This document shows positions 56,816-64,000 of a stretch of DNA of 64,000 bases, in pieces. A program made the position numbers and the translations under genes. The DNA comes from Geobacter sp. UBA5735 (GTDB taxonomy: Bacteria > Desulfobacterota > Desulfuromonadia > Geobacterales > Geobacteraceae), in assembly GCA_002419385.1 (NCBI GenBank), contig DIFZ01000025.1:1-64000 (forward strand). The letters run 5' to 3'. Each line of letters begins with the position of its first letter. Within the stretch, counting starts at the first letter, position 1. The notes beneath the pieces were generated by a model. That model was not told the origin of the DNA and made no database searches. It saw nothing but the letters and a program-made list of their open reading frames with translations.

Positions 56816-57655
56816 TCAGGAACCGAGCAGGTCAACGAGCCTGGTGAGATCCTCTGCGTTTGAAAATGCAATTTCTATCCTGCCACCTTTTCCGCTCTGT
56901 CGGATTGCCACTTTGGTCATGAAACGGCGCTTCAACCGGTCCACCACGGCAACAAGCTCAGGTCCGGGCGACGCCTTCTGACGGACCGGCTTTTTCGACT
57001 TGAGGCGCCTGACCAGAGTCTCGGTTTCCCGCACAGAGAGATGCCTTTTCAGGATTTCCCCCCGGGCCTGCGCCATGAGATCAGGGGACTCCAGGGCGAG
57101 CAGGGCCCTGGCGTGGCCCATGGAGAGACGATCTTCCAGGATGTCCTGCTTGACCTCGGAAGGAAGCTTCAGCAAGCGGAGCGAATTGGCAACGGTGGAA
57201 CGATCCTTGCCGACCCGTTTCGCCATTTCCTCCTGGGACAGGTGAAATTTCTCGATCAGGGCGTGAAACGCCTCGGCCTGCTCGATAGCGTTGAGGTCTT
57301 CGCGCTGGATGTTCTCTATCAGGGCCATTTCCAGGGCAGTATCGTCGGACACATCCTGTATGACGACCGGCACTTCCTTAAGCCCTGCTTTCTGGGCAGC
57401 GCGCCAACGCCTCTCGCCGGCAACCAGTTCATAGTGTTCCGACAGGCGCCTCACGACAAGCGGCTGGATTACCCCTTTTTCCCGGATGGAGTCGGCAAGC
57501 TCCTCCAGTTTGTCGACTGCGAATTTCTTGCGCGGCTGGTCTCTGTTGGGCTTGATCTCCTCGATGGGGCATGAAAAAAAGACCCTGCCCTCCTCTTCAA
57601 CCACCGGAAGGAGCGCTGCCATCCCCTTGCCCAGAGCGGTCTTTTTAATCATCAT
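56816..57655 (-). CDS. parB: Chromosome-partitioning protein ParB (Spo0J family)
   Basis: A 279-residue centromere-binding protein. CTP-binding ParB domain (about 25-120: IEEIKPNRDQPRKKFAVDKLEELADSIREKGVIQPLVVRR and GERRWRAAQKAGLKEVPV), helix-turn-helix (LSQEEMAKRVGKDRSTVANSLRLLKLP) and a C-terminal dimerisation domain. Its start overlaps the parA stop. A parS-like site lies at 50285-50300. Confidence 0.95.
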   Translation of the reverse strand: MMIKKTALGKGMAALLPVVEEEGRVFFSCPIEEIKPNRDQPRKKFAVDKLEELADSIREKGVIQPLVVRRLSEHYELVAGERRWRAAQKAGLKEVPVVIQDVSDDTALEMALIENIQREDLNAIEQAEAFHALIEKFHLSQEEMAKRVGKDRSTVANSLRLLKLPSEVKQDILEDRLSMGHARALLALESPDLMAQARGEILKRHLSVRETETLVRRLKSKKPVRQKASPGPELVAVVDRLKRRFMTKVAIRQSGKGGRIEIAFSNAEDLTRLVDLLGS

Positions 57656-58418
57656 GGCCCTCTCTTTCTATGATCTCTCTGGCCAGTTCCAGGTAACCGA
57701 CCGCCCCCCGGGAGGCGATGTCGTACAACAGAATCGGCTTGCCATGGCTGGGTGCCTCCGAGAGCCTGACATTGCGCGGGATGACCGTACGGAAAACGGT
57801 GTCGCCGAAATGGCTGCGTATCTCCTCGCTCACCTGCCGTGACAGATTGTTCCGTGCATCGAACATGGTGAGGAGAATGCCCTCGATGGCAAGTGACGGA
57901 TTGAGCCCCTTTTTTACAAGTTTGATGGTTTTGAGAATTTTCGAGAGCCCTTCCATGGCATAAAACTCGCACTGCAGGGGAATCAGGACCGATGCGGCGG
58001 CAACGATCGAATTGAGGGTCAGAAGACCCAGGGATGGGGGGCAATCGATGAGGATATAACGGTAGTCGTGCGCCAGGGCGGCAAGGATTCCAGCAAGTTT
58101 CCGCTCCCGCTCAGGAGCCGTCACCAGTTCGATCTCTGCGCCGGCGAGATCGTCGGTGGCAGGCAGTATGTCCAGGTAGGCCAGCTCGGTTTTCCTGACT
58201 ATCGAGGCAGGATCCGCACCATCGATCAAGGCGTGATAGATGCTTTCACGGAGACTGTCCCTTTCAATGCCCACACCGCTGCCGGCATTTCCCTGGGGAT
58301 CCATGTCCACAAGCAGCGTCCGCTTCTCGGCGGCAGCGAGAGACGCAGCAAGATTCACGGCGGTCGTGGTCTTGCCCACCCCGCCTTTCTGGTTGGCAAT
58401 GCAGATGATTTTTGTCAT
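57645..58418 (-). CDS. parA: Chromosome-partitioning ATPase ParA (Soj family)
   Basis: A 257-residue deviant Walker ATPase: ANQKGGVGKTTTAVNLAASLAA (about 8-28, deviant Walker A), LLVDMDPQGNAGSG, and YILIDCPPSLGLLTLNSI. It works with ParB in origin segregation. It is first in the parA-parB pair; the promoter lies in 58419-58600 but I could not place it. Confidence 0.96.
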   Translation of the reverse strand: MTKIICIANQKGGVGKTTTAVNLAASLAAAEKRTLLVDMDPQGNAGSGVGIERDSLRESIYHALIDGADPASIVRKTELAYLDILPATDDLAGAEIELVTAPERERKLAGILAALAHDYRYILIDCPPSLGLLTLNSIVAAASVLIPLQCEFYAMEGLSKILKTIKLVKKGLNPSLAIEGILLTMFDARNNLSRQVSEEIRSHFGDTVFRTVIPRNVRLSEAPSHGKPILLYDIASRGAVGYLELAREIIEREGHDD

Positions 58419-58676
58419 AGGAAATAGTGGCTGGCAGGGCCTGGAGCTTCCTGCCGCAAGGGTATGGACGAGATAGTCCCGAGGATCATCGACAGGAAGG
58501 AAAATAGCACAAACACCGCTGTTTTAGAAGTGATTTCTACAACCGGAAAGCACGAATGTTTCATGACATGTTTCACGAAGCAGGGAGCAACCGGCAATCC
58601 ATTTTACTTCCGGTTGCCGGAGATCCTTTGTCAACACCAGCCACAGGCCACGCTTCAATCATCTCGCCCCCGTCAA
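58419..58676. other. Intergenic region upstream of parA
   Basis: No gene seen. Two parS half-sites (TGTTTCATG at about 58558, TGTTTCACG at about 58569) lie close together but neither is a full palindrome. Confidence 0.4.
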
Positions 58677-58820
58677 GCAGGCTGTTGAAAAACCAGTGCG
58701 GAGCCCATCTGCGACGCTGAACGGTGCTCACACCCTCGCCTATCAAAGTGATATGTCTCGGGTGCTGCGTTCCGTGGGCCTTCCATCTGGCCTGACCCAT
58801 GACGTTTTTCAACAGCCTGC
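58677..58820. mobile_element. 144-bp miniature inverted-repeat element
   Basis: A perfect 17-bp terminal inverted repeat, GCAGGCTGTTGAAAAAC (58677-58693) and GTTTTTCAACAGCCTGC (58804-58820), encloses about 110 bases without a reading frame. From memory, ends of this type (CAGGCTGTTGAAAAA) recur in several Geobacter-type genomes. It resembles a MITE or other small repeat; no target-site duplication was clear. Confidence 0.6.
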
Positions 58821-58835
58821 AAGGGAAACACGGGG

Positions 58836-59813
58836 TCAGCCAGCCTTCACTATCCTGGCCACGTCCTTTGCATGGTAGGTGAGGATCAGGTCGGCCCCGG
58901 CCCGCTTGAATGCGATCATCGTCTCCATGACCACCCGCTCCTCGTCGATCCAGCCGTTCCGCGCTGCCGCCTTGACCATGCTGTACTCGCCGGACACATT
59001 GTAGACCGCCACGGGCAGATTGAATTCATTGCGGACCTCGCGCACGATGTCCAGGTAGGGGAGCCCCGGCTTCACCATGATGATGTCGGCCCCTTCCTCC
59101 ACATCCATGGCCGCTTCGCGGAGAGCCTCGAGCCTGTTTGCCGGGTCCATCTGGTAGGAGCGGCGGTCGCCGAACTGCGGGGCGGACTCTGCGGCTTCCC
59201 TGAACGGCCCGTAGTAGCCGGAGGCGTATTTCACCGCGTAGCTCATGATCGGCACGTGGGAAAAACCCTCCGCGTCCAGGGCCTGGCGGATTGCGCCGAC
59301 CCTGCCGTCCATCATGTCCGAAGGAGCCACCATATCCGCCCCCGCCTGCGCATGGGAAAGAGCCTCCCTGCACAGAAGTTCGAGTGTGGCGTCGTTATCG
59401 ACCTCGCCGTCCCTGATCGCTCCGCAGTGTCCATGATCGGTATATTCGCACATGCAGACATCAGTTATGACCGCAAGGCCGGGAACATGTTTCTTCAGCT
59501 CCCTGACTGCTTCCTGCACCACTCCGTCCTCGCGGAAAGCCTGGCTTCCTGTTGCATCCTTGCTCGCGGGAATGCCGAAGAGAATGACTGCCGGAACACC
59601 CGTTTCATGGGCCTCCTGTGCTTCTGCCACGATATTTTCAACGGATTGCTGATAGATTCCGGGCATGGAGGAAACCTCCTTGCGCACAGAACGGCCAAAG
59701 GTGGCGAACATGGGGTAGATCAGGTCGTCTGCCGACAGTGCCGTCTCCCGCACCATGCGGCGGAAAACCTCCTTACCCCTGATTCTGCGGGACCTGTAGG
59801 TCGGGAAATGCAT
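58836..59813 (-). CDS. hemB: Delta-aminolevulinic acid dehydratase (porphobilinogen synthase)
   Basis: A 325-residue heme-pathway enzyme that joins two aminolevulinates to porphobilinogen. The zinc ligands are present in [14 protein letters not shown]. The two Schiff-base lysines lie in [17 protein letters not shown] and [22 protein letters not shown] lies before the ATG. The other heme gene, hemD, is 4 kb away at the window edge on the same strand, with unrelated signalling genes between. Confidence 0.97.
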   Translation of the reverse strand: MHFPTYRSRRIRGKEVFRRMVRETALSADDLIYPMFATFGRSVRKEVSSMPGIYQQSVENIVAEAQEAHETGVPAVILFGIPASKDATGSQAFREDGVVQEAVRELKKHVPGLAVITDVCMCEYTDHGHCGAIRDGEVDNDATLELLCREALSHAQAGADMVAPSDMMDGRVGAIRQALDAEGFSHVPIMSYAVKYASGYYGPFREAAESAPQFGDRRSYQMDPANRLEALREAAMDVEEGADIIMVKPGLPYLDIVREVRNEFNLPVAVYNVSGEYSMVKAAARNGWIDEERVVMETMIAFKRAGADLILTYHAKDVARIVKAG

Positions 59814-59905
59814 GTAAACCTCCCAAGAAATCCGGGTTCAGCCAGCCGGATTGATGAAAACGCACGAAGAGACTTGGCCGGCACCATTTGCCGGAACCAT
59901 CCCGG

Positions 59906-59933
59906 ACCATAGTATCACCTCAAGGGGCGTCAA
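59906..59933 (-). promoter_or_regulatory. Possible sigma70 promoter of hemB
   Basis: Minus strand TTGACG (59933-59928), 16 bases, TATGGT (59911-59906). Confidence 0.4.
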
Positions 59934-60050
59934 GGCAATCCTCCGGCACCTCCCGCAGAAAAAACGTCAATTCTCAAAGATAGTGCATTCATAAGGTTTA
60001 CGCGGTAGAATCTTCAATATAACCATGCGGCTCATCGGGCAACCCTCCCC

Positions 60051-62066
60051 ATGCAGCCCGAAACCATCACTTCCGCCGGCAGGCGGCAAAGGCATCCGCT
60101 CATGACAGCAGAGTATCCGTATATCAGGCGTCTCACCCGTGAATACGAGAGACGGATGAAGCACATCCCCTTTCTCAATATCGATTCGCTGCTGATCCCT
60201 TCCCCCTACGTCCGGGAAAAGGATCTGGACATCGATTACGACCACAGCTCCGTCTGGGATGAGGAAGGCGAACTGCTCGGCTATTTCCTCGTCTACTCGA
60301 ACCCCGAAAAAACCAGGTTCCACCTCTACAAGCAGGTGACAAGCCCCTTTGGCCGCGGCAAGGGAATCGGCTCGGCCTTCATGGAAAAAATGGTGCAGGA
60401 AGTGCCGCCGGAATCGTACATCTACCTCTATGTCTGGGAAAAACTGGCCGATTCCGTCAACTTTTTCCTCAGCAAGGGCTTTTCCCACGAAGGGTCCCTC
60501 GTCTACCGGAAGATGAAGTTCAGCATGCTCTCCGCTCGTGCCGGCCGCATCCGCGAAGTGATCAACACCCAGAAGGCCAAGAAGACTCCCATCGCGGAAG
60601 AGCTGGGGAAGGTGCGCCATGACGCCATCAAGACCCTCAGGGTCCTGTTCGACATGACCTCCATGCTGTCCGTCAACAACTTCAACAAAGTCATTGAAGA
60701 CATAACCCGGGAAACGACCGCCCTCCTCAACACACTCAACATGTACGAGGACAACATTGCCGTCTATCACGAGGTGCACCTGAAAGAACTGATTACCGAA
60801 CGCGTGATACCCTTTATCGAATCATCCGACACACCCTGTGAAACGCGCCTGGTGCTCGGCTCCAAGATAGACCCGGTCATCGGCAACTACGTGAACGTGA
60901 GCCGGGCACTGATCAACATGGTCTCCAACGCTCTGGACGCCATCCGCGCGGCAGACCGCCACGGCATCATCGAGATGAGCATGAAACAGGCCAACGACGC
61001 GGTCAGCCTCTCCATCCAGGACAACGGCGTTGGAATCTCGGAAGAAAGACTGAAAAAGGGACCCGACATGCTTCCGCTCTTCGTGGGCAAAACCACCAAG
61101 AAAAGAAAGGCCGGGACGGGTATCGGGACCCGCCAGATCTACTCAACCTTCGGACCGGCCAATATCGACATCGAGAGCAGGGTCGGGGAATATTCCCGAT
61201 GGACCGTAACCCTCAGGAAAAGCAGCCGGCAGGACACGGCGCTCCTCGCCGAGTTGGAAAACCGCTATACCGAGCTGTCCAAGGCAACCGAAACGATCGG
61301 CATAAACGAAGGGAGCTCAAGGACCGAAGTTTCCGCATTCATCTGGCAGTTGCGGCAGATGGAGATCTTCTGCTACGACCTTGTCTACCACTTCAGCAGA
61401 TACAGCAACGTTCGCGACATCTACCGCGATATACTTGCCTACCGCTATGGCGGCCAGAATCTTGCCTTCCTCAAAGCGGAAATCGGCAAGTGCAGGATCG
61501 ACAACGAAATCATCAAATCATGGCTGTTTAACATCGTCAAGCGAATCCGCCGCAACGAGAATTTCGTCATGCACCGTTTCTACTACGACAGCTACAAGGG
61601 CATCCTGTTCAAGAGCTACGGGCAGGCAATCGACCGGACGATCATCTTCACCCTCGACCCGGTAACCGGCCGTTTTCATGCGACAGATCGCAAGCTTGCG
61701 GAACACCTCGATTTCGTTCAATTCCTGGGAGGCGAGCGTGACCAGCTGCTGCGGGGCGAGTTCTCGGGAGACGTGAAAAACCTCTCCAGCCCGATCCAGC
61801 TCGGCGTCTGGTCGGTCACCAGCCATGACGATCTGCTCCGGAAGATCAAACTGCTGCGCAAGGGGGCAGGGCAGTTGCTGCAGATGGGACTGAAGCGGGA
61901 AAAGCATCTGTCCTTCTATGCAACCACCTACAATCAGCACACGAGCGACGTGAACACGTTCAAGACCGTGACCCTGGCCGAAATGGCCTTTCTTCCGGAC
62001 GACCAGTTCGCCCGGCTGATTGCTTCATCGGACACCGAGCTGCAGGGGATGGTCTTCTGCGATTGA
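60051..62066 (+). CDS. GNAT acetyltransferase - histidine-kinase-like fusion protein
   Basis: A 671-residue cytoplasmic protein with no membrane segment. Residues about 40-165 look like a GNAT domain, with the acyl-CoA motif FGRGKGIGSAFMEKM. Residues about 180-235 form a helical pair with KVRHDAIKTLRVLFDM; this RHD resembles the phosphotransfer helices of Spo0B/DcuS-type proteins. An HATPase region follows: ALINMVSNALDAI (N box), DNGVGISEERL (G1) and GTGIGTRQIYSTFG (G2). Residues about 390-671 are an unrecognised helical and beta domain. Start at 60051, or 60102 (AAAGG upstream). A receiver gene ends 24 bases downstream on the other strand. Confidence 0.75.
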   Translation: MQPETITSAGRRQRHPLMTAEYPYIRRLTREYERRMKHIPFLNIDSLLIPSPYVREKDLDIDYDHSSVWDEEGELLGYFLVYSNPEKTRFHLYKQVTSPFGRGKGIGSAFMEKMVQEVPPESYIYLYVWEKLADSVNFFLSKGFSHEGSLVYRKMKFSMLSARAGRIREVINTQKAKKTPIAEELGKVRHDAIKTLRVLFDMTSMLSVNNFNKVIEDITRETTALLNTLNMYEDNIAVYHEVHLKELITERVIPFIESSDTPCETRLVLGSKIDPVIGNYVNVSRALINMVSNALDAIRAADRHGIIEMSMKQANDAVSLSIQDNGVGISEERLKKGPDMLPLFVGKTTKKRKAGTGIGTRQIYSTFGPANIDIESRVGEYSRWTVTLRKSSRQDTALLAELENRYTELSKATETIGINEGSSRTEVSAFIWQLRQMEIFCYDLVYHFSRYSNVRDIYRDILAYRYGGQNLAFLKAEIGKCRIDNEIIKSWLFNIVKRIRRNENFVMHRFYYDSYKGILFKSYGQAIDRTIIFTLDPVTGRFHATDRKLAEHLDFVQFLGGERDQLLRGEFSGDVKNLSSPIQLGVWSVTSHDDLLRKIKLLRKGAGQLLQMGLKREKHLSFYATTYNQHTSDVNTFKTVTLAEMAFLPDDQFARLIASSDTELQGMVFCD

Positions 62067-62089
62067 TCGCACGGCCTGTCCCGAACCTG

Positions 62090-62467
62090 TCATGGATCCG
62101 CGACCTCCAGGATCAGGCTTTTCACAATCGTGACGATCTCCGCCATGTGAAACGGCTTGGCTATGACCGATTCTATTCCCAGCTCCCTGGCAGTCCGCAG
62201 GTTTTCCTCCGACGGATCCCCCGTGTTCATGAGAATCTTCATCAGGGGCGCCAGCACCAGGGTTCTCCTCACCAGTTCGAACCCGTCCATCCCGGGCATA
62301 TGCAGGTCGGTCAACATGAGATGAAAGTGCTTCTCGCGCAACATCCCGAGGGCCTCTTCACCGCTCCTGGCACACTGGACCTCCACCCCTTCCTTCCGCA
62401 GATACAGCGATGCAACCTCCAGGACACACAGGTCGTCATCCACAATCATCATGCTTATGCCGTTCAT
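62090..62467 (-). CDS. Single-domain response regulator
   Basis: A 125-residue receiver domain: MMIVDDDLCVLEVASLYLRKEGV (acidic pair), LMLTDLHMPGMDGFELV (phospho-Asp in LTDLHMPG), the conserved Thr as NTGDP and the Lys in IAKPFHM. There is no output domain. The ATG at 62467 starts just before the first strand; an in-frame ATG at 62494 adds nine unsupported residues. It is convergent with the GNAT-kinase fusion gene, a possible partner. Confidence 0.9.
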   Translation of the reverse strand: MNGISMMIVDDDLCVLEVASLYLRKEGVEVQCARSGEEALGMLREKHFHLMLTDLHMPGMDGFELVRRTLVLAPLMKILMNTGDPSEENLRTARELGIESVIAKPFHMAEIVTIVKSLILEVADP

Positions 62468-62700
62468 GTCCGAGCACACTCCAATTGAGTACATCCTGCA
62501 TCCGTGACGCCTTCACGCCTGCGCAGAACGCCTCTTGTTGCTGCATTCCCGCGGCATGAGTCAGCCCGACGAAGGTCACCCGGCGTAAAAGGCATGACAC
62601 GACATCAGCGACGATGGACCCCGGCGTTCAGCGTGTCTCGGCGTTCAGACGTCACGTATTCAGATACTTGATAACCGCAGCGGATGGCCGCCAGCCGTTT

Positions 62701-63018
62701 TCATGCACCAGGCATCGATTCGTGGCACGCCACACCCGGAATCGAATACGACAGGACAAAGTCATCGTCCCACATGCACCCCGAAAAAGAGTCACAATGG
62801 ACAAGCCCAAGGCCGGCTAGGCGGTTTACTGCCCGCCTGATCCGGTCCCCGAAGCGGCCTTGCCCGAAAACGATCGCAAGCTGGCTGGAACTGGCTGTTC
62901 CCTGCCCCGATTCGCAGCAGTTGGCAAGCAGGAGCAGGAAGAGCCGTATCTCGTCCGTCCCAAGTCCCTCCTTTGACGCCACTTCTCCCAGGTTTCTGAC
63001 CAAGCCGAGTCTGTCCAC
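62701..63018 (-). CDS. Hypothetical winged-helix protein
   Basis: About 105 residues from the GTG at 63018. It has a helical N-terminus (GTDEIRLFLLLLANCCESGQG) and a wing-helix-like segment (SSQLAIVFGQGRFGDRIRRAVNRLAGLGLVHCDSF) as in winged HTH regulators. No domain name can be given. I chose GTG at 63018, with GGCGGAAAG upstream, because a promoter at 63044-63072 overlaps the longer TTG-started frame (63072). It diverges from the XRE gene. A function in transcription is inference. Confidence 0.6.
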   Translation of the reverse strand: MDRLGLVRNLGEVASKEGLGTDEIRLFLLLLANCCESGQGTASSSQLAIVFGQGRFGDRIRRAVNRLAGLGLVHCDSFSGCMWDDDFVLSYSIPGVACHESMPGA

Positions 63019-63043
63019 TGATCTTTCCGCCCTCTCGAAACAG

Positions 63044-63072
63044 AAAATAAGACATATTTTCATCATAGTCAA
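63044..63072 (-). promoter_or_regulatory. Predicted sigma70 promoter for the winged-helix gene
   Basis: Minus strand TTGACT (63072-63067), 17 bases, TATTTT (63049-63044). It places the start point upstream of GTG 63018. Confidence 0.5.
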
Positions 63073-63106
63073 GCAATAAATGCATATTATTCCTTTTTGC
63101 GCCGAT

Positions 63107-63135
63107 TTGACATCACCCCGAAATAGGGTTATACA
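63107..63135 (+). promoter_or_regulatory. Predicted sigma70 promoter for the XRE gene
   Basis: TTGACA (63107-63112), 17 bases, TATACA (63130-63135). This is close to consensus. It lies back to back with the promoter of the divergent winged-helix gene, so one regulator could bind both. Confidence 0.65.
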
Positions 63136-63193
63136 TGAGCCTGCTTTCAGAAAATTACCGGTGCGATCCCGAGGGCCGGCAGGAGCGTTGCGG

Positions 63194-63640
63194 ATGAAGG
63201 TCCAAATAGGTAAACGCTTGAAAAAGCTGAGAAAAGAACAGGGGTTTACCCAGAAAGATCTCGCAGCGAAGGTGAGCGGGGGACTGGATTATACCTATAT
63301 CGGCAAGATCGAGCGCGGCGAGCAGTTCCCGTCCCTCAAAATCCTCATGAAACTGAGCGAAACCCTCTCGGTGCCGCTCGGATATTTTTTTCTGGACGAA
63401 AACCTGCTGAAAACAGCCGGCGCATTCTCTCCCGGCTGCCAGCGTGCGGTAACGGTACCACCGCGTCAGGAACTGGCCAGGGCAGTCAAGCTGCTCCATG
63501 ACGACGATGTTCAGCTGGTACTTGAAATTATGAGGGTATTACAGAGGCACCGAGAGGATGACAGGCGGGAAGGTCCGGAAGATCCGGCAGATAATGTTCT
63601 TCTGGCTGCGGAAGAGAAATCCCCTTACGGCAAACCGTAA
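63194..63640 (+). CDS. XRE-family transcription regulator
   Basis: A 148-residue protein with an N-terminal helix-turn-helix (IGKRLKKLRKEQGFTQKDLAAKVSGGLDYTYIGKIERGEQFPSLKILMKLSETLSVPLGYFF), a middle helix and a C-terminal helical region with charged residues. AGGAG precedes the ATG at 63194. It lies downstream of a strong promoter and diverges from the winged-helix gene. The regulon is unknown; autoregulation is likely by position. Confidence 0.9.
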   Translation: MKVQIGKRLKKLRKEQGFTQKDLAAKVSGGLDYTYIGKIERGEQFPSLKILMKLSETLSVPLGYFFLDENLLKTAGAFSPGCQRAVTVPPRQELARAVKLLHDDDVQLVLEIMRVLQRHREDDRREGPEDPADNVLLAAEEKSPYGKP

Positions 63641-63671
63641 CCCAGGCGCGCCGGCGGGCGGCACTGCCTGA

Positions 63672-63682
63672 CAGGCTGTTGA
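63672..63682. repeat. Partial match to the miniature element's end
   Basis: CAGGCTGTTGA matches the first 11 bases of the inverted repeat at 58678. The rest of the element is absent; it may be a remnant or chance. Confidence 0.25.
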
Positions 63683-63709
63683 GTACGGCACACGGCAGGA
63701 AGCAGGTTT

Positions 63710-64000
63710 TCATGGTGCGACAAAGTGACTGACGATCGCATCCGCCAATGCCTCAACGGTCGCAACCTGCGGTTCCACAGCCACCGGGAGTCCAATATCA
63801 CGGCAGGCAGCCGAGGTAATGGGGCCGATGGAAGCAACAGCCACTCCTTCCAGCAGATGTATCAGGCGGTTTTCCCCTACCATGGACGCCAGGTTGGCAA
63901 CCGTTGAAGATGAGGTAAAAGCTATGCAGTCTATGCGCCGCTCCTCGAGCGCATCAATGACCTCTGCGGGAAGCGCTTCCGGTGTCACGGTCCGATAGCT
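63710..64000 (-). CDS. hemD: Uroporphyrinogen-III synthase, C-terminal part (gene runs off the right edge)
   Basis: The last 96 codons, open to the window edge in frame (upstream residues read SYRTV). Motifs: IDCIAFTSSSTVANLASMVG, VAVASIGPITSAACRDIGL and VATVEALADAIVSHF, as in HemD, which closes the hydroxymethylbilane ring. In related genomes hemD is often fused to cobA; the upstream part is outside the window. Confidence 0.9.
   Translation of the reverse strand, partial: SYRTVTPEALPAEVIDALEERRIDCIAFTSSSTVANLASMVGENRLIHLLEGVAVASIGPITSAACRDIGLPVAVEPQVATVEALADAIVSHFVAP

Noticed and set aside
58555..58585. Two nearby TGTTTCA half-sites considered as parS
   Set aside because: Neither completes the palindrome (about 10 of 16 bases), so they are only noted as half-sites; the 50285 site is far better.
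59967..60779. 270-codon minus-strand ORF overlapping the start of the GNAT-kinase gene
   Set aside because: Shadow frame; the plus-strand protein has recognisable GNAT and kinase motifs.

Overview
The window looks like chromosome from a Geobacter-type bacterium (Desulfuromonadota/Geobacterales). The points in favour are a complete one-operon type II secretion system in the order C to N, futalosine-pathway menaquinone genes, a split ATP synthase operon with two b-type subunits next to parAB, many HD-GYP/PilZ (cyclic-di-GMP) proteins, and frequent GTG/TTG starts with stop/start overlaps. This assignment is inferred from gene content only. I saw no rRNA, CRISPR array, transposase or integrase; the only mobile-looking sequence is a 144-bp inverted-repeat element. 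Coding density is high and many long antisense reading frames are shadows caused by GC-rich codon bias.

Layout, left to right. 1-1682 (minus): 5' part of dnaX, the signal recognition particle RNA and tRNA-Ser(GGA). 2040-7411: a Skp-like periplasmic chaperone, a small unknown protein, a FecR/OmpA/CHASE2-HD-GYP group and a tandem-receiver protein. 7827-11825 (plus): typA, bamD, a Ste24-type protease. 11895-22820 (minus): gspC-D-E-F-G-H-I-J-K-L-M-N. 23039-25175 (plus): mqnB-mqnD and an RlpA-like protein. 25244-27280 (minus): a TPR protein with a lysine-rich tail. 27575-31008 (plus): lon-thiL. 31105-35643 (plus): cheR, a methyl-accepting protein, cheW, a 42-codon ORF and cheA. 35745-39009 (plus): lolA, yajQ, rimO, a DksA/TraR protein. 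39083-44599 (minus): kup, an acyl-CoA synthetase, an XRE-cupin regulator and a FadL porin. 44938-50258: a methyltransferase and two large cyclic-di-GMP proteins. 50546-56517 (minus): ATP synthase epsilon, beta, gamma, alpha, delta, b, b'. 56816-58418 (minus): parB, parA. 58836-64000: hemB and the 3' end of hemD, with a signalling/regulatory group between them.

How the genes work together. Envelope biogenesis is strongly represented (Skp-like, BamD, LolA, RlpA-like, the type II secretion system, FadL). Three large proteins can break down or bind cyclic-di-GMP, and YajQ may bind it too. The chemosensory group has the receptor, methyltransferase, coupler and kinase but no CheY or CheB here. The parAB genes, a 14/16 match to the parS consensus at 50285-50300 and the ATP synthase operon would fit an origin-proximal location.

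The least familiar items are a protein fusing an acetyltransferase-like domain to a histidine-kinase-like core and an unrecognised C-terminal domain (60051-62066), a protein with two PilZ-like segments and an acetyltransferase-like region (48150-50258), the 42-codon ORF that exactly fills the gap between cheW and cheA, and the 144-bp inverted-repeat element at 58677-58820.
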